Source of the DNA: Leptidea sinapis
Lineage: Eukaryota > Arthropoda > Insecta > Lepidoptera > Pieridae
NCBI RefSeq assembly: GCF_905404315.1
Contig: NC_066272.1
Location: forward strand, 5,208,001-5,272,000
Reading direction: 5' to 3'
DNA length: 64,000 nucleotides
Both the position numbers and the translations under genes were made by a program. Below are positions 34,193-44,670 of the stretch, in pieces; the first letter of the stretch is position 1, and each line of letters starts with the position of its first letter. The notes beneath the pieces are model-generated. The model saw nothing but the letters and a program-made list of their open reading frames with translations. It was not told the origin of the DNA and did not search any database.

Positions 34193-34651
34193 TTGACGTG
34201 ACAACGTCTTATAATTCGATAGAGCCGGCTGCACGCACGAAAAAACATGACTCATGCGGCGTTACCTCGCTCTGAGGCGTTCCATGTAAGGCTTTAAGTG
34301 CAAGCGAGAGCGCGGAACGAGCGACAAAGAAGCACAATCGGCATTTGCGTTCGGCAGCGTTCGACATCAGAATAACACAGATTGTAAGAAATTAAATATT
34401 ACACATGTTTAAAATTTGTAAAACAATTGCTCAACGCACATTTATACTTGTAAAAAATATTAAATTGTAAAAAAAATTGACATAATTGTATTTATGCGTA
34501 CAAATAAATCTAACTTGATCAATTTCATTGTGATTTCGAATTACCTCCTTCTCTATATACATACAAATCTATTAAACAAATGAAATTAAAATTTTCTTTT
34601 GAATAATGCTACCATTCCATCAGTATTTTCTTAAGACGTTGTCACGTTCAA
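34193..34651. mobile_element. 459-bp TIR element (MITE)
   Basis: Left end TTGACGTGACAACGTCTTA (34193-34211) is inverted at the right end as TAAGACGTTGTCACGTTCAA (34632-34651), with a single extra base. The left interior is GC-rich (GAGCCGGCTGCACGCACG, AGTGCAAGCGAGAGCGCGGA) and the right interior AT-rich. I recall similar GTGACAACGTCTTA elements in lepidopteran DNA. No coding part, no obvious target duplication. Confidence 0.7.
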
Positions 34652-34659
34652 CTATCGTC

Positions 34660-34940
34660 AGTAAACCGACTTTATAGACAACCAATTTTTTTCTCTAAAT
34701 TGATTCCTTTATAATTCTTTTTCATGTCAGTTCAAACCATAAAAATCTTAATAATAAGATATATATAATATTATATTGTTTAAGGTAAGCTACGACGTAT
34801 AACCTTATTCTAAATTTCTGAAATCTGACTATTATATACAATTATATTTATTATAATACGTGTAGTACAAATATTATCTTGTAAAGAACAAACAAATACT
34901 CTTCAGCTTTATGTTATATATAGTAGGAGGTTATTAAAAC
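34660..34940. other. No gene recognised; AT-rich spacer
   Basis: No supported feature. Confidence 0.4.
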
Positions 34941-34949
34941 CTTTAAAGG

Positions 34950-35125
34950 ATTAAAACGCGTGTAGTTGTATTTTTTTTTTCATTAGATTTTTGCGTAACA
35001 TTTACATTTTTATTATTATTTTAACCCGACGTTTCAAGACCTTTCCAGATCTCGTTTTCAGGGATACCCCTGAAATATCCTTTTAAAGTGTTTTATTTAA
35101 ATGTGTACAGTACAATGTGCGTTAA
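34950..35125. mobile_element. One-sided fragment of the ACGCGTG long-TIR repeat
   Basis: GGATTAAAACGCGTGTAGTT, CATTAGATTTTTGCGTAACA and AACCCGACGTTTCAAGACCT match the element at 42938-43075 and pieces at 35680-35810 and 41790-41910. The flank TTTTAAAGTGTTTTATTTAA follows, also seen at 43077. The second TIR arm is missing. Confidence 0.6.
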
Positions 35126-35679
35126 TCAAAGAAAATACTTTGTTAGTTTGGGTAAAATGAAAATTATGCGGAAAATTTTTCATTCACAGGCCGCCGCATC
35201 CGCCAATACAAAAATAAAAGGAACGCTATACAAATATACCGGTGTAGTTTATTTCGTATCTACAATAGATTCAGTGATGCGATAAATGCCGAAAATCACT
35301 GCGCTCTACAATTTAAAGCTCTCGCGTGCAATCGAACCTTCCCAGGCTGTATTTGAAATTTATTTGGCAGAGACTAGACAGGCAAATTGGTTCGTTGTGA
35401 TATTATACCGGGGAGGGAACGTGTAACTGAGCTTAAAATGCAAAATAATTGGTGTACTGTGATGTTTATGGAAGTAATTATGCAATCCTGTTGCTTGTAG
35501 AGCGTTTGGTAAACACACGAGTACATATACGTCTGGTATGTGTTTTGTTGTTTCACGACTCGACGAGGCGACAACAATAGAAGTATATTTTGACTGACTT
35601 ACACGTTTCTAACAGGAAACATAACAAGTAAAAATACTTAAATAAAACACCTGTATGTAACTGTATTTTTACATTCGAT

Positions 35680-35860
35680 TTTTGCAAACGAAATCTGGAA
35701 AGGTCTTGAAACGTTGAGTTAACTAAAATAATAATAAATATGTAACTTTAACGCAAAAATTGAATTTATAAACACGGTTACAATTACACGCGTTTTATTT
35801 AAATGTGTGACAATCGCATCAATCAAAGAAAATACTTAGATCAAAAACATTATATTAAAA
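35680..35860. mobile_element. One-sided fragment of the ACGCGTG long-TIR repeat
   Basis: CTGGAAAGGTCTTGAAACGT, AACTAAAATAATAATAAATA, GGTTACAATTACACGCGTTT and TATTTAAATGTGTGACAATC are the opposite half of the family at 34950. The two halves lie ~600 bases apart in inverted orientation. Confidence 0.6.
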
Positions 35861-35918
35861 CATATATTTTTAAAAATTTATTGAATTAGGCGTTACTTTG
35901 CGGAAATCTATAATTATA

Positions 35919-36060
35919 CAAATGATTTGAGTTTTCTTTAGTGTTAATTCCGCCAGTATTTGTCTTTAAACAATCCGACACGTGTTTCACCTATACACGA
36001 GGCATCCTCATCCACGTGTTGTCTCCCCAAAATCTGGCACAAGAAAACTCAAATCATTTG
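35919..36060. mobile_element. 142-bp TIR element
   Basis: CAAATGATTTGAGTTTTCTT (35919-35938) is perfectly inverted at 36041-36060. The interior reads AATCCGACACGTGTTTCACC, ACACGAGGCATCCTCATCCA, a core I recall from lepidopteran repeats and partly present at 30902. Non-coding. Confidence 0.75.
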
Positions 36061-36284
36061 AACATATATTTTTATAAAAATATTGCACTTGAAGTAAATA
36101 TTGCAAAACACGGGTGCCACCGTACAAGATAGTATCAGCACTTTTTAGAAACATTTGTAATAATTGCGATGAGATCACTGAAAGACAAACAGACAGAAAG
36201 ACAGCGGAGTGTTAGTAATCAGTCCCTGTACAAGAAATTATACATAATAATAACGTAGAAGGAAGGAAGATTAAACTAAACTAA
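36061..36284. other. No gene recognised
   Basis: Short spacer without signature. Confidence 0.4.
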
Positions 36285-36393
36285 TTTAAAGACCGGCATC
36301 GCTCCTGTGATTCCTCTGGTGTTGCAAGAGATGTGGGTGGCGGTGATCACTTAACACCAGGCCGTACGCTCGTCTTCTCCATAAAAAAAAGAT
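36285..36393 (+). mobile_element. LINE-A extreme 3' fragment
   Basis: GACCGGCATCGCTCCTGTGA, TTCCTCTGGTGTTGCAAGAG, GGCGGTGATCACTTAACACC and a CTTCTCCATAAAAAAAAG tail: the last ~105 bases of LINE-A. Confidence 0.85.
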
Positions 36394-36399
36394 TATGTA

Positions 36400-37680
36400 G
36401 CAGAGAGACACGTAAAGTCACTTATTAAAATTGTTTCCTTATTTGAGACATTATATTAAGTAATCTCATCGATTTCTTGTTGATTTCTTGTGACTTTGTC
36501 ACCTCATAGCGTGTTCGTAAATATCAGGTAAAAAACACATTGAAAAATAAAAACATAATAATATTTATTGGTACTTAATAGATAATTCAGGAAACAGGAT
36601 TTTATGTGCGAACTTTTATTATCTTAAAATCTTAACGTCAGATGTCTGAAGTGCAGTTCCTGTTTCTGTGTTTACTTAATTTATGATTTGTTTGTTCAAT
36701 CAAATTTAAATTGTGAGAGAAATCTCAAGCACGTCATTCCATATTCTCATTGTAAACATTGAATTTGAGAGAACTTTCGATTTGTCATCAAAACCAATTT
36801 TGATGTTCCGTTACATCACGTTGTGAGCTATTAATAACATATTAATATTTCCATGACACTGACTTGTAACATGCATCTGATTACATAGATTTTACGTTCA
36901 TAATCTTTCCAAGCTGTATTCTTTATTATAATAATAGTGCGGCGATAAGTGCTTGATGTTATGTTACCTTGGTACCTCATAGTGTGTTATATTGTATAAA
37001 AACAAAACATTATTAATTTATCAGGTAAAAAACACATAGATAACACTTACAAATAGATTCGAAGCTTCTTAGATTTTATTTTAAAATATACATGCGGCCA
37101 TATTTCAAAAATTCATGCTAGTCATGCACATTTTATTTATGAGAATTATATAATAACATTTACATTGACAATAAGTGACGGTTTAAAGATGATTTTTTTT
37201 TAAATTATTTGTTACACAGATGTATTTTAAAATGAACTGATATATCGCTAAAAACGTATATCACTGTATATAAAACGCCATTTTAGATGGAGTTATACCC
37301 AATTTTCACCACTACATTGATGATTGTTCAGAAAAATCCACTTAGAGTTAGCATTACATACAAGTGTTTTAAAAATCTTAATGTAAAACGCATGAATTAA
37401 TCATGACACTCTCGCCTACCTTATCGCATACACCGCGTATGACACGCGCGCATCTGGAGCGTAATAACTACTATTATCACTTCGCAGATACAATTGACCT
37501 ACAGTCACATATGAACCCGAAAATCATTAAGTAATTTATGTCATAATAATATAATTTTTTAGATTGATAGCAAAGAGTACATATTTATACCTTTTATCAC
37601 CTTTCCTTGTTTGTAACTTACCGGGTTTGTAATATTTTCAAATATGACTTCACAAATTAAGATTTAAATATTTTATCTGT
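36400..37680. other. No gene recognised; AT-rich stretch
   Basis: TCAGGTAAAAAACACAT occurs twice (about 36525 and 37021), each near a CTCATAGTGTGTT/CTCATAGCGTGTT motif, hinting at an old duplication of ~500-base spacing. Nothing else supported. Confidence 0.35.
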
Positions 37681-37684
37681 GATA

Positions 37685-38100
37685 ATAGCCCCCCCCCCCC
37701 CTTCCCCAACAAAGATTATGCAAGCGGTCCTTAAAAAATATTACCCCAGGAGGGTACCGGCTCTACCAGAGTCGAAGAATCCCTCCCCGAGCACTCTAGC
37801 TCGGGCTGCCCTTTGTATTCTGGGGAGGGCACAGAACCGCGCACCTGATTCCTGCCGCCGAATGCCACCTTTGCACGACACGCTACAAGTTAGGATATCA
37901 TCCCCACCATCTGGATGTGTGGCGGTCCTCCACAGTGCGGTTTTCTTCCACCTACTACAAAGCTGTGGAATGAACTTCCTTGTGCGGTGTTTCCGGGACG
38001 ATACGACATGGGTACCTTCAAAAAAAAGCGCGTACACCTTCCTTAAAGGCCGGCAACGCTCCTGTGATTCCTCTGGTGTTGCAAGAGATTGTGGATGGCT
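37685..38100 (+). mobile_element. Internally deleted LINE-A derivative
   Basis: 37700-37843 matches the leader of the near-full LINE-A (44575-44670: TATTACCCCAGGAG, CTCGGGCTGCCCTT, CACAGAACCGCGC). At 37843/37844 it jumps to CCTGATTCCTGCCGCCGAAT, which in the full copy lies at 47348. About 2.7 kb, almost all of ORF2, is therefore absent. The derivative keeps the leader, the last ~270 coding bases and part of the 3' UTR, stopping at GTTGCAAGAGATTGTGGATG without the terminal tail. The leader holds GGTACCGGCTCTACCAGAGT and some following bases that the 44.6-kb copy lacks, so this copy is not derived from that one. Large open frames on both strands here are by-products. Confidence 0.85.
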
Positions 38101-38400
38101 CCTATATAAATCGGGCCAGGACAGAATCGGTGTCCGTTATACATCCGCGCTATTTTGTTTTCACAACATTTAGTGTCGATTTGTTTGACTAGATTATTTT
38201 ATTAGTTCCGTGGAAGCTGTGAAATCGTTAATTCATTACGATTTACGCTACGACTTTCCGGTGCAGAGCGTAATTAAATTTTATTGGAACATTTTCAGAG
38301 ATATTACGATTTTTCTCTAAACTTTCAAGTCGAAGTATCGAACTTTATTCCTCAAGCGTCTGCCAGCCATTTGGCCGAGAAAACTTGTATATAACGCAAT
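38101..38400. other. No gene recognised
   Basis: No supported feature. Confidence 0.4.
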
Positions 38401-38517
38401 CTAGGTGACGAGCGCAATTGTAGTGCCGTAATTTTTGGGGTTTTTTTAAGAATCCTGAGCGGCACTGCATTGTAATGGGCAGTCCTGCTCGTCTCGCCCC
38501 TAAATTTCATAAAAAAA
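38401..38517 (+). mobile_element. SL300 3' fragment
   Basis: Starts at AGGTGACGAGCGCAATTGTA and ends CGTCTCGCCCCTAAATTTCA plus A-run. The left stem arm is eroded (GTGCCGTAATTTTTGGGG) and the ATTACCATCAGCTGAACG block is deleted. Confidence 0.8.
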
Positions 38518-38519
38518 TT

Positions 38520-38849
38520 GTGATACTTGGATGGGATCTGTTTTTTTTTTGCACAAAACCGTTGCAGCATCAATTTCATAAGTTTTTACCATCACTTATG
38601 CTAACTCTAATTGGAAATCATATCAAAGTTGCTCCAGCTATGTCGGTGCTAAGCTGAGAATATATGAACAGACACAAAAATTTTACATTATTAATTCAAT
38701 TGTGAACCAATTGGAATGAAATTCGTAACACTGGTGCTAGTACTGCCAAGTCTAGGTAAGAGTCATAACAATATTATATATATAACATATCAGATATATT
38801 TATTTCAAAGTATTATTAATTTAATAAAAGGCCAATAACATCTAAACAA
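38520..38849. other. No gene recognised; AT-rich spacer
   Basis: No supported feature. Confidence 0.4.
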
Positions 38850-38985
38850 TTTGTTATTTTTCAAAATGATAACCCTCACTTCTGGGATTAATTACACAAA
38901 TGTAATTTACGAATGATGCGGGATTCGAACTCGCGAACTCTCGCGTTCCGTGCGTGCGCTCTTCCACTAAGCCAACCGTTCGAAA
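38850..38985 (-). mobile_element. tSINE copy with 71-nt tRNA-like head
   Basis: The complement of 38911-38981 is a tRNA-like head the same length (71) as that at 21.79 kb: acceptor GAACGGT/ATCATTC (one mismatch), D stem GCTT/GAGC, B box AGTTCGAATCC. The anticodon arm (CACGC/GCGAG) and T stem each have one mismatch. The tail complement carries the CCCAGAAGTGAGGGTTATCA and AACAAATTGT blocks. Confidence 0.75.
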
Positions 38986-38992
38986 AATTGCA

Positions 38993-39130
38993 AATCTTTA
39001 CAATTTATTATTTTTTAAAGTGATAACTGTCACTTCTGGGATTACTTACACAAAATAAAAAGGAACGCGAGGTCGCGGGTTTGAGTCGGCATCTTTCATA
39101 AATTTTGTTTTCAAATTTAATTTGGCCGGT
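38993..39130. mobile_element. Mosaic tSINE: inverted tail joined to direct half-head
   Basis: 38993-39055 is the minus-strand tSINE tail again (CAATTTATTATTTTTTAAAG, TGATAACTGTCACTTCTGGG). It is followed directly by plus-strand half-head AACGCGAGGTCGCGGGTTTG and the start of a tail (CATAAATTTTGTTTTCAAAT). The arrangement is therefore head-to-head broken, next to the intact inverted copy. Confidence 0.55.
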
Positions 39131-39448
39131 AAGATATTAAAAATAAAATACCCAACATCAAATTTCTATTCTACTGGTTCAGTTAAGTAGTATACAATTT
39201 AAAAGAGATATAACAGAAGCAAAGCAGACTTCTTAACTTTGAAACTTCCCAACAAATAAATTGTGCAAATTCATTGTCTGACTTTCGCTTTATGAAATTT
39301 AGAGATAAATTATCTCCAGTGGCAATATGGCGCTCCTACTTTCTAAATTAACATAACAATTTGAACGATTTTGTGATATTTATTTGAAGGGTCTCTTCAA
39401 CCTCTTATTGTAACATGTTTGACAGATGCTTTGTCTACTGTTTTAATA
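39131..39448. other. No gene recognised
   Basis: No supported feature. Confidence 0.4.
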
Positions 39449-39816
39449 TCTATCTATCTATATATATAAAAATGAATTTCTGTTCGTTAGTCTCGCTAAA
39501 ACTCGAGAACGGCTGGACCGATTTGCCTAATTTTATTCTTGAATTATTTGTGGAAGTCCAGAGAAGGTTTAAAAGTTGAATAAATAGGAAAATGCTGCTA
39601 AATTAAATAAAAACAACAAATTTGTTTTTCCTTTGATGTGTCCATACATAATTTCTATGAGAGCATTTATTGACGCACGGTTTGACAGTTCTGCTGTGAA
39701 ACAATTTCATTACGACAGCAGGGTGCATATTTTATGAATTAATTTTTGATGTTATTATATATTAATGACAAATTCAAATAAAAACATTATTTTATTTATT
39801 ATATCAGGTCAGCTAG
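39449..39816 (+). mobile_element. Helitron-like non-autonomous element
   Basis: Opens TCTATCTATCTATATATATA, continues AATGAATTTCTGTTCGTTAG and ACTCGAGAACGGCTGGACCG, and ends AGGTCAGCTAG before T. The TC 5' end and CTAG 3' end next to T agree with Helitron termini. The TTGACGCACGGTTTGACAGT and CTGCTGTGAAACAATTTCAT blocks recur inverted at 63.83-63.88 kb. I recall this family as the lepidopteran Lep1-type Helitron; not verified. Confidence 0.6.
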
Positions 39817-40276
39817 TTCATTATAAAAGTAATAGCATCAAATTAAGCAGTTTCAATTTATAAGATATGTAAATTTTTTCACCTTGATAAGTTATTAAAA
39901 AAATCTACGTTTAAAAAAAACGACTTCATAAACTCAAAAGTATAAAATGACTAAATTGAGATTTAATTTAATACACCTCTTATGCAAATCTCATACCTTG
40001 AATATTAATAAATTACTATTATTTGTATGCGCTACCTATTGATAGGGTTTAAGTCGGTGCTTGCCCGCTTGGGTTGTTTGGTTCAAGGCGAAGCTATCCT
40101 ATAGCTATAATTTTTTATGGGACTAAATGGTAACATTCCGCATCAAAGTAAACTAAAGAAGAATCACGATTATAATTCTCATCGTTGTCGATGTACATAT
40201 ATAAAAAAAGAAATACCAATCGAATTGAGAACTTCCTCTTTTTTGAAAGTCGTTTAAAAGTGAATTTTGTCGTTCA

Positions 40277-40357
<81 letters not shown>

Positions 40358-41990
40358 TCAAGGAATTAATAGAGAACTTTCATAAATATTTAAAATAAGT
40401 TTAATTATAAGTATTTGATAAGCATTAATTTTGGTTTCTTATATGTAACATCTGCCATAGAACAGATCTACCATAGTTCCGAACCCAATTGCTAACCTCA
40501 CCTACGCCCACGGTAGACTTACGCGAGTCTAGCTAAAAAGATAGCTACAGGGCTTTGGTGGTCCTCCTGCTAGATAATGAACAAGTTATTGGCGACCGAA
40601 TAGTCGTGGTATAACCATACATCAGATCACGCGACTGATCAGAAGAGGCTTCAGCAACCTTATGGCTTAAATATCCCTAGAACAGTCTGGTGCAGAAGTC
40701 AACGGGAAGCCACTGCAGCTGTCTTTTATAATTGTTATGCGAGTAGTATTAGACAGGAAGAAAACTTCATGAAACAAACAAGCATATAGCTCAAGAGGAC
40801 TGAGAAGATAAAGCAACACGTTATCTTTACTAAAGAATTATTGTAAGTTAAAAAATCTAGAAATATAACTACGACTTTATGTATATAATATTATCTTTTT
40901 ATAATATCTTTACGTTCATTAAAGGGATGCTTGGGAATAGTCCGAGCAAACCTTTTCCCATGCTATTTTTAAAACTAAACGGCTCTTAAGAAACAAAGTA
41001 CCATTTTAACGACAACATAGATAGTAAACAAAATTTACAACCGCGCCGTTTTTATTTCAGTTTTACTTCGTTTTAGAAAAGTTTCGTAAAGTTAGTACAG
41101 TTCTGGGCCTGATCGCTCATCCCACCCATATTTATTACACTTTGATTTATTTGTTATCTCTTTATTGCCTGGCGAGCGACAAGTTCTAGTCCCAAGATGA
41201 ATCACACACTTCATCGTGATTTAACAGAGCAACCGATATTTAATGTCCGCTGTTTAGATAGAGTTGGAATTATATTTAGAAGCTCTCCGAGTTGCGTTAG
41301 AGTCCAATCACCGATGAATTATTGGAATAATAAGATTTATACGAACAGTTAGCGTGATAAATAGTTAATGGAAAGTGACAGCTCCTTTTAGTGAGATTGC
41401 GTTGGAATTAAATGGAGTGTACATCACTGCCAAATATAAACAATGTGACTGGCTTCCTCAGACATTCAGATGAAGATTCCGAGAATTGAAAAGCGTTCAA
41501 TTGTGAGCTATTCGCTGTATGGACACCGAAATTTATATATTTGAACACATTATGTGGCCTAATTTTATTTGTATCTATCGTCACTTTAAATATAGTTTTA
41601 ATATGTTTTAATATAACGAAATATACTCGATTATACTTTTAAATTGTATTTTACTGAAGAAAAAAAATACTTTTTAATGGATTTAAATGCGGGTAATTTT
41701 AAAATGAATTTTTACATTAGGTGTTTGCGTAAGATACTTTTTTATTATTATCAGTATTTTATTTATCAGTCTCCTTGAAAACGTGGTCTGCAAAGATAAC
41801 GAGACGTCGGGTTAAATAAAATAATAATAAAAGTCTAACTTTTACACAAAAAGCTAATGTAAAAATACAGTTACAATGGCACGCGTTTTAATTCTTTAAA
41901 AAGTATTAAATTTAAAATTATAACACTCGCTTTAATCAAAGTAGTTATTAATAAAATTACTTTTAACTGGAACCCACAACTATACACACA
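39817..41990. other. No gene recognised; holds a microsatellite
   Basis: Mostly unique-looking. 40990-41500 is a less AT-rich patch without a frame. 41790-41910 (AACGAGACGTCGGGTTAAAT, AGTTACAATGGCACGCGTTT) is a one-sided fragment of the ACGCGTG long-TIR repeat. The 66-codon frame at 40185-40385 is created by the TG repeat. Confidence 0.4.
40281..40354. repeat. (TG)37 microsatellite
   Basis: Uninterrupted TG units over about 74 bases. Confidence 0.95.
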
Positions 41991-41993
41991 CTC

Positions 41994-42300
41994 TTTTTTA
42001 ATGAAAATAAAGGACGAGACGAGCAGGACGTTCAGCTGATGGTAATTGATACGCCCTGCCCATTACAATGTAGTGCCGCTCAGGATTCTTGAAAAACTCA
42101 AAAATTCTGAGTTGGGCTCGTCACCTTGAGACATAAGTAAGATGTAAAGTCTCATTTGCCCAGTAATTTCACTAGTTACGGCGCCCTTCAGATCGAAACG
42201 CAATATTGTTTACACATTACTGCTTCACGGCTGAAATAGGCGCCGTTGTGGTACCCATAAACTAGCCGGATTCCTGTGCAATGGAACCTCCCACTGGTAA
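41994..42300 (-). mobile_element. SL300 SINE-like repeat, nearly full length
   Basis: From TTTTTTAATGAAAATAAAGG to ACCTCCCACTGGT. The right stem arm is deleted (CTGAGTTGGGCTCGTCACC), and a 4-base AGTA duplication sits in the GACATAAG block. Otherwise close to the family. Confidence 0.88.
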
Positions 42301-42900
42301 ATATTATACTCCCACACTATTTTTCAAACTGGTGAGTGCTGAAGTGCACTAATCCAAATATTAGGATCATGTTAACTCAAAAATAAACAGAAACGTGGGA
42401 AATGCGGAGCAAATCTTGTATTTATAATAACAGAGAAGCAGTAACCACGTGTCCACACCCACACATACACCGCGGGAATGTTCCCTATTGGTATTATTTA
42501 CGATTTTCTGTTAGCTTAACATGCCATTCATAATTTATTCTCAAAACAAAATTGTTAATGGCTATCTTAGCATGAATAAATAGCTTCTTAATCAAGAATA
42601 TTATGCACGAAACAATTTATAATTATTTTCCAATGCGGCATTGATAGATTTCTTACAGCTGTATTTAATTGAATTGAAACTTTGGAATAACTTTTCTTAC
42701 GCAGTTTCGTGTTGTTGCCTACATTGGCTGATGGCTAGGAAATCTGCACTCTCTGTGAATAATAAACTACTGTTATAGAGTTATATTCTGAAACCCATAT
42801 GGACATAATTATTATCACATTCGAGTCGAGTTAGTAAGTCTTTTGTTGGGCGATGTATATTACGTTTTAACAACAGGACGTTTTCCCAGAAAATGGTATT
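42301..42900. other. No gene recognised; spacer
   Basis: No supported feature. Confidence 0.4.
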
Positions 42901-42937
42901 ACTTTCTTTGATTAACGCGAGTGTTACACATTTAAAA

Positions 42938-43075
42938 GATTAAAACGCGTGTAATTGTAACTGTTTTTACATTAGATTTTTACAAAGGCCTTGAAACGTC
43001 GGTTAAACTAAAATAAACTGTAACTTTTACGCAAAAATCTAATGAAAAACAGTTACAGTTACACGCGTCTTAATC
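42938..43075. mobile_element. 138-bp long-TIR (foldback) element
   Basis: Left arm GATTAAAACGCGTGTAATTG, TAACTGTTTTTACATTAGAT, TTTT (42938-42981) is inverted at 43032-43075 (AAAAATCTAATGAAAAACAG, TTACAGTTACACGCGTCTTA, ATC) with three differences and one gap. The ~50-base centre holds CCTTGAAACGTCGGTTAAAC. Partial copies at 34950, 35680 and 41790. Confidence 0.75.
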
Positions 43076-43102
43076 ATTTGAAAGTGTTTTATTTAAATCC
43101 CA

Positions 43103-43440
43103 GAAAATGTTCAAAACAAAAGTATTACGATATTCCAAAGAATTGTTAAAAAACGTGTATGTGGTAAAGGTTACTATAACATAAATGACTTTCTTAATGA
43201 TTCCACAGATTGGGAGTGGAGCGACCGTCCTCAGACTATAAAATAATAAGTTTAATTGTACAATATTAGTTTGTAAACATATTTTTTGATAAAAAAAAAG
43301 GTCTCACTGACTTTGTTTTCTCAGATCTGAGGTATTCTTTTTGGAATGGGTGATAGTTTTTGACTTTCAATAAGTGATGTCACATCCTATTTTGAATAAA
43401 AATATTTGAATTTGAATTTATTCTGCCCAACATGCATTTG
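43103..43440 (+). mobile_element. LINE-B 3' end with intact terminal codons
   Basis: 43103-43246 is an uninterrupted 47-codon C-terminus (ENVQNKSITIFQRIVKKRVC, then GKGYYNINDFLNDSTDWEW and a TAA stop). The 3' UTR carries CTCAGATCTGAGGTATTCTT and GACTTTCAATAAGTGATGTC, and ends AATATTTGAATTTGAATTTA. The same C-terminus, with a frame of similar quality, lies inverted near 61 kb. This is the C-terminus of a Jockey/CR1-type ORF2. The copy is 5'-truncated. Confidence 0.75.
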
Positions 43441-43739
43441 TAAAGGCACCTTTATAATATAAAGCTTATATATACGTACTTATTTCGAAGATATTCATTT
43501 CATACACAACAGAAAAGCGAAAAAAAGGCTTGCTCCATTTCGGAAAGAATGAGTATAAAAGGTGCGCTGCAGCGCTAAAACGTTAGATACCTGTAATTAA
43601 ACTATCTAAGCATACAATGCTTGAAGGTGCTTATTGTGTATTTTCTCGCGACCAAAACGTCGAAAACGTTTTGTTCAAAGTAGGAATAACAGTGAACGAA
43701 ACTTCACTGGAAAATCAGTGAAGTGTTTTCTACCTACCT

Positions 43740-44260
43740 GTTTTTCTCTATAATATTAGGAGGATCATTTATATAGATAAGGAACAGGAACGGTCCAAGA
43801 ATAGACCCTTGTGGTAACCCCATACTGAAAGCAGTCTCAGGAGATCTCCTGCCATTCATGTCGACCTTCTGAATTCTGTTGTTTAGATATGAAGTCAGAG
43901 GATCGAGCGCAGTTCCTGTTAGGCCATAGTGACATAGCTTCCTGATCAGCGTTGAATGTTGAAGACAATTAAAAGCCTCAGATAAATCATAGAAGATGCC
44001 AAGTGGATTCTTCTATTTATCCTAGCCATCAAAAATATTCTTGATTAGCTCAACACCTGCATTTGTTATTGAACGTCCCCTAGTAAAGCCAAATTGTTTC
44101 AAATGAAGTAACTTATGAGAGTTAAAGTAAGTAAGCATTTGGCTTAGAATTATTTTTTCAAAAATTTTACTAAGGGTCGGCAAAACTGATACAGGACGAT
44201 AGTTATTCGGGTCAGAAGAGCATCCCGACTTAAATATTGGTGTAATTTTACTATGTGAAA
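43740..44260 (-). pseudogene. Jockey/CR1-type reverse transcriptase fragment
   Basis: Reading the minus strand from 44.26 kb down, successive frames give HSKITPIFKSGCSSDPNNYR, SVLPTLSKIFEKII, HLKQFGFTRGRSITNAG, LSEAFNCLQHSTLIRKLCHY, LNNRIQKVDMNGRRSPE and GLPQGSILGPFLFLIYINDP. These are RT fingers and palm motifs in order; the catalytic F-D of motif A is altered (AFN) and the sequence ends before YADD. Several frameshifts and stops. It may be the RT of LINE-B, but the pieces do not overlap, so this is inference. Confidence 0.75.
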
Positions 44261-44670
44261 CATAGTAAAAAGAAGGCCACGATTCATACCATTAATAAAG
44301 TCTATTGCAAGATATGGTTTGCCCTGTACTTTCCCCGGGGCGTAAAAAGAATAGGGGAGTCCCAGGCCCATGGGTGTCATAAGAGGGGACTAAGGGCTTT
44401 TTAGAAGTGGGAGAGTCACGTTGCTGCCTTATGACGTCAGCACAATCGGGCCAGACTCGTCCGGGTTAATTACCACACTCGCACAGAGTACCAGCGTGAA
44501 GTAGCGGCCTAGTGCCGCTATGTTTCGCATAGGTTAGTGTCGAGGACCAGAGGCCATCTTTCCCCCTCTACCCCCAACAAAATATGAGAGCGGTCCATAA
44601 AAAGATATTACCCCAGGAGCACTCTCGCTCGGGCTGCCCTTCGTATTCTGGGGTGGGCACAGAACCGCGC

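Noticed and set aside
36525..37040. Functional direct repeat from TCAGGTAAAAAACACAT
   Set aside because: The shared blocks are short and AT-rich; an old duplication is possible but not demonstrable by eye.
37841..37850. Retrotransposed spliced LINE-A transcript
   Set aside because: The deletion edges in the full copy do not carry GT and AG, so splicing is not supported.
37679..38173. 164-codon plus-strand frame with a proline run
   Set aside because: It lies over the internally deleted LINE-A derivative, out of the LINE frame, and starts in a poly-C tract.
40185..40385. 66-codon frame rich in Val-Cys
   Set aside because: Created by translating the (TG)n microsatellite.
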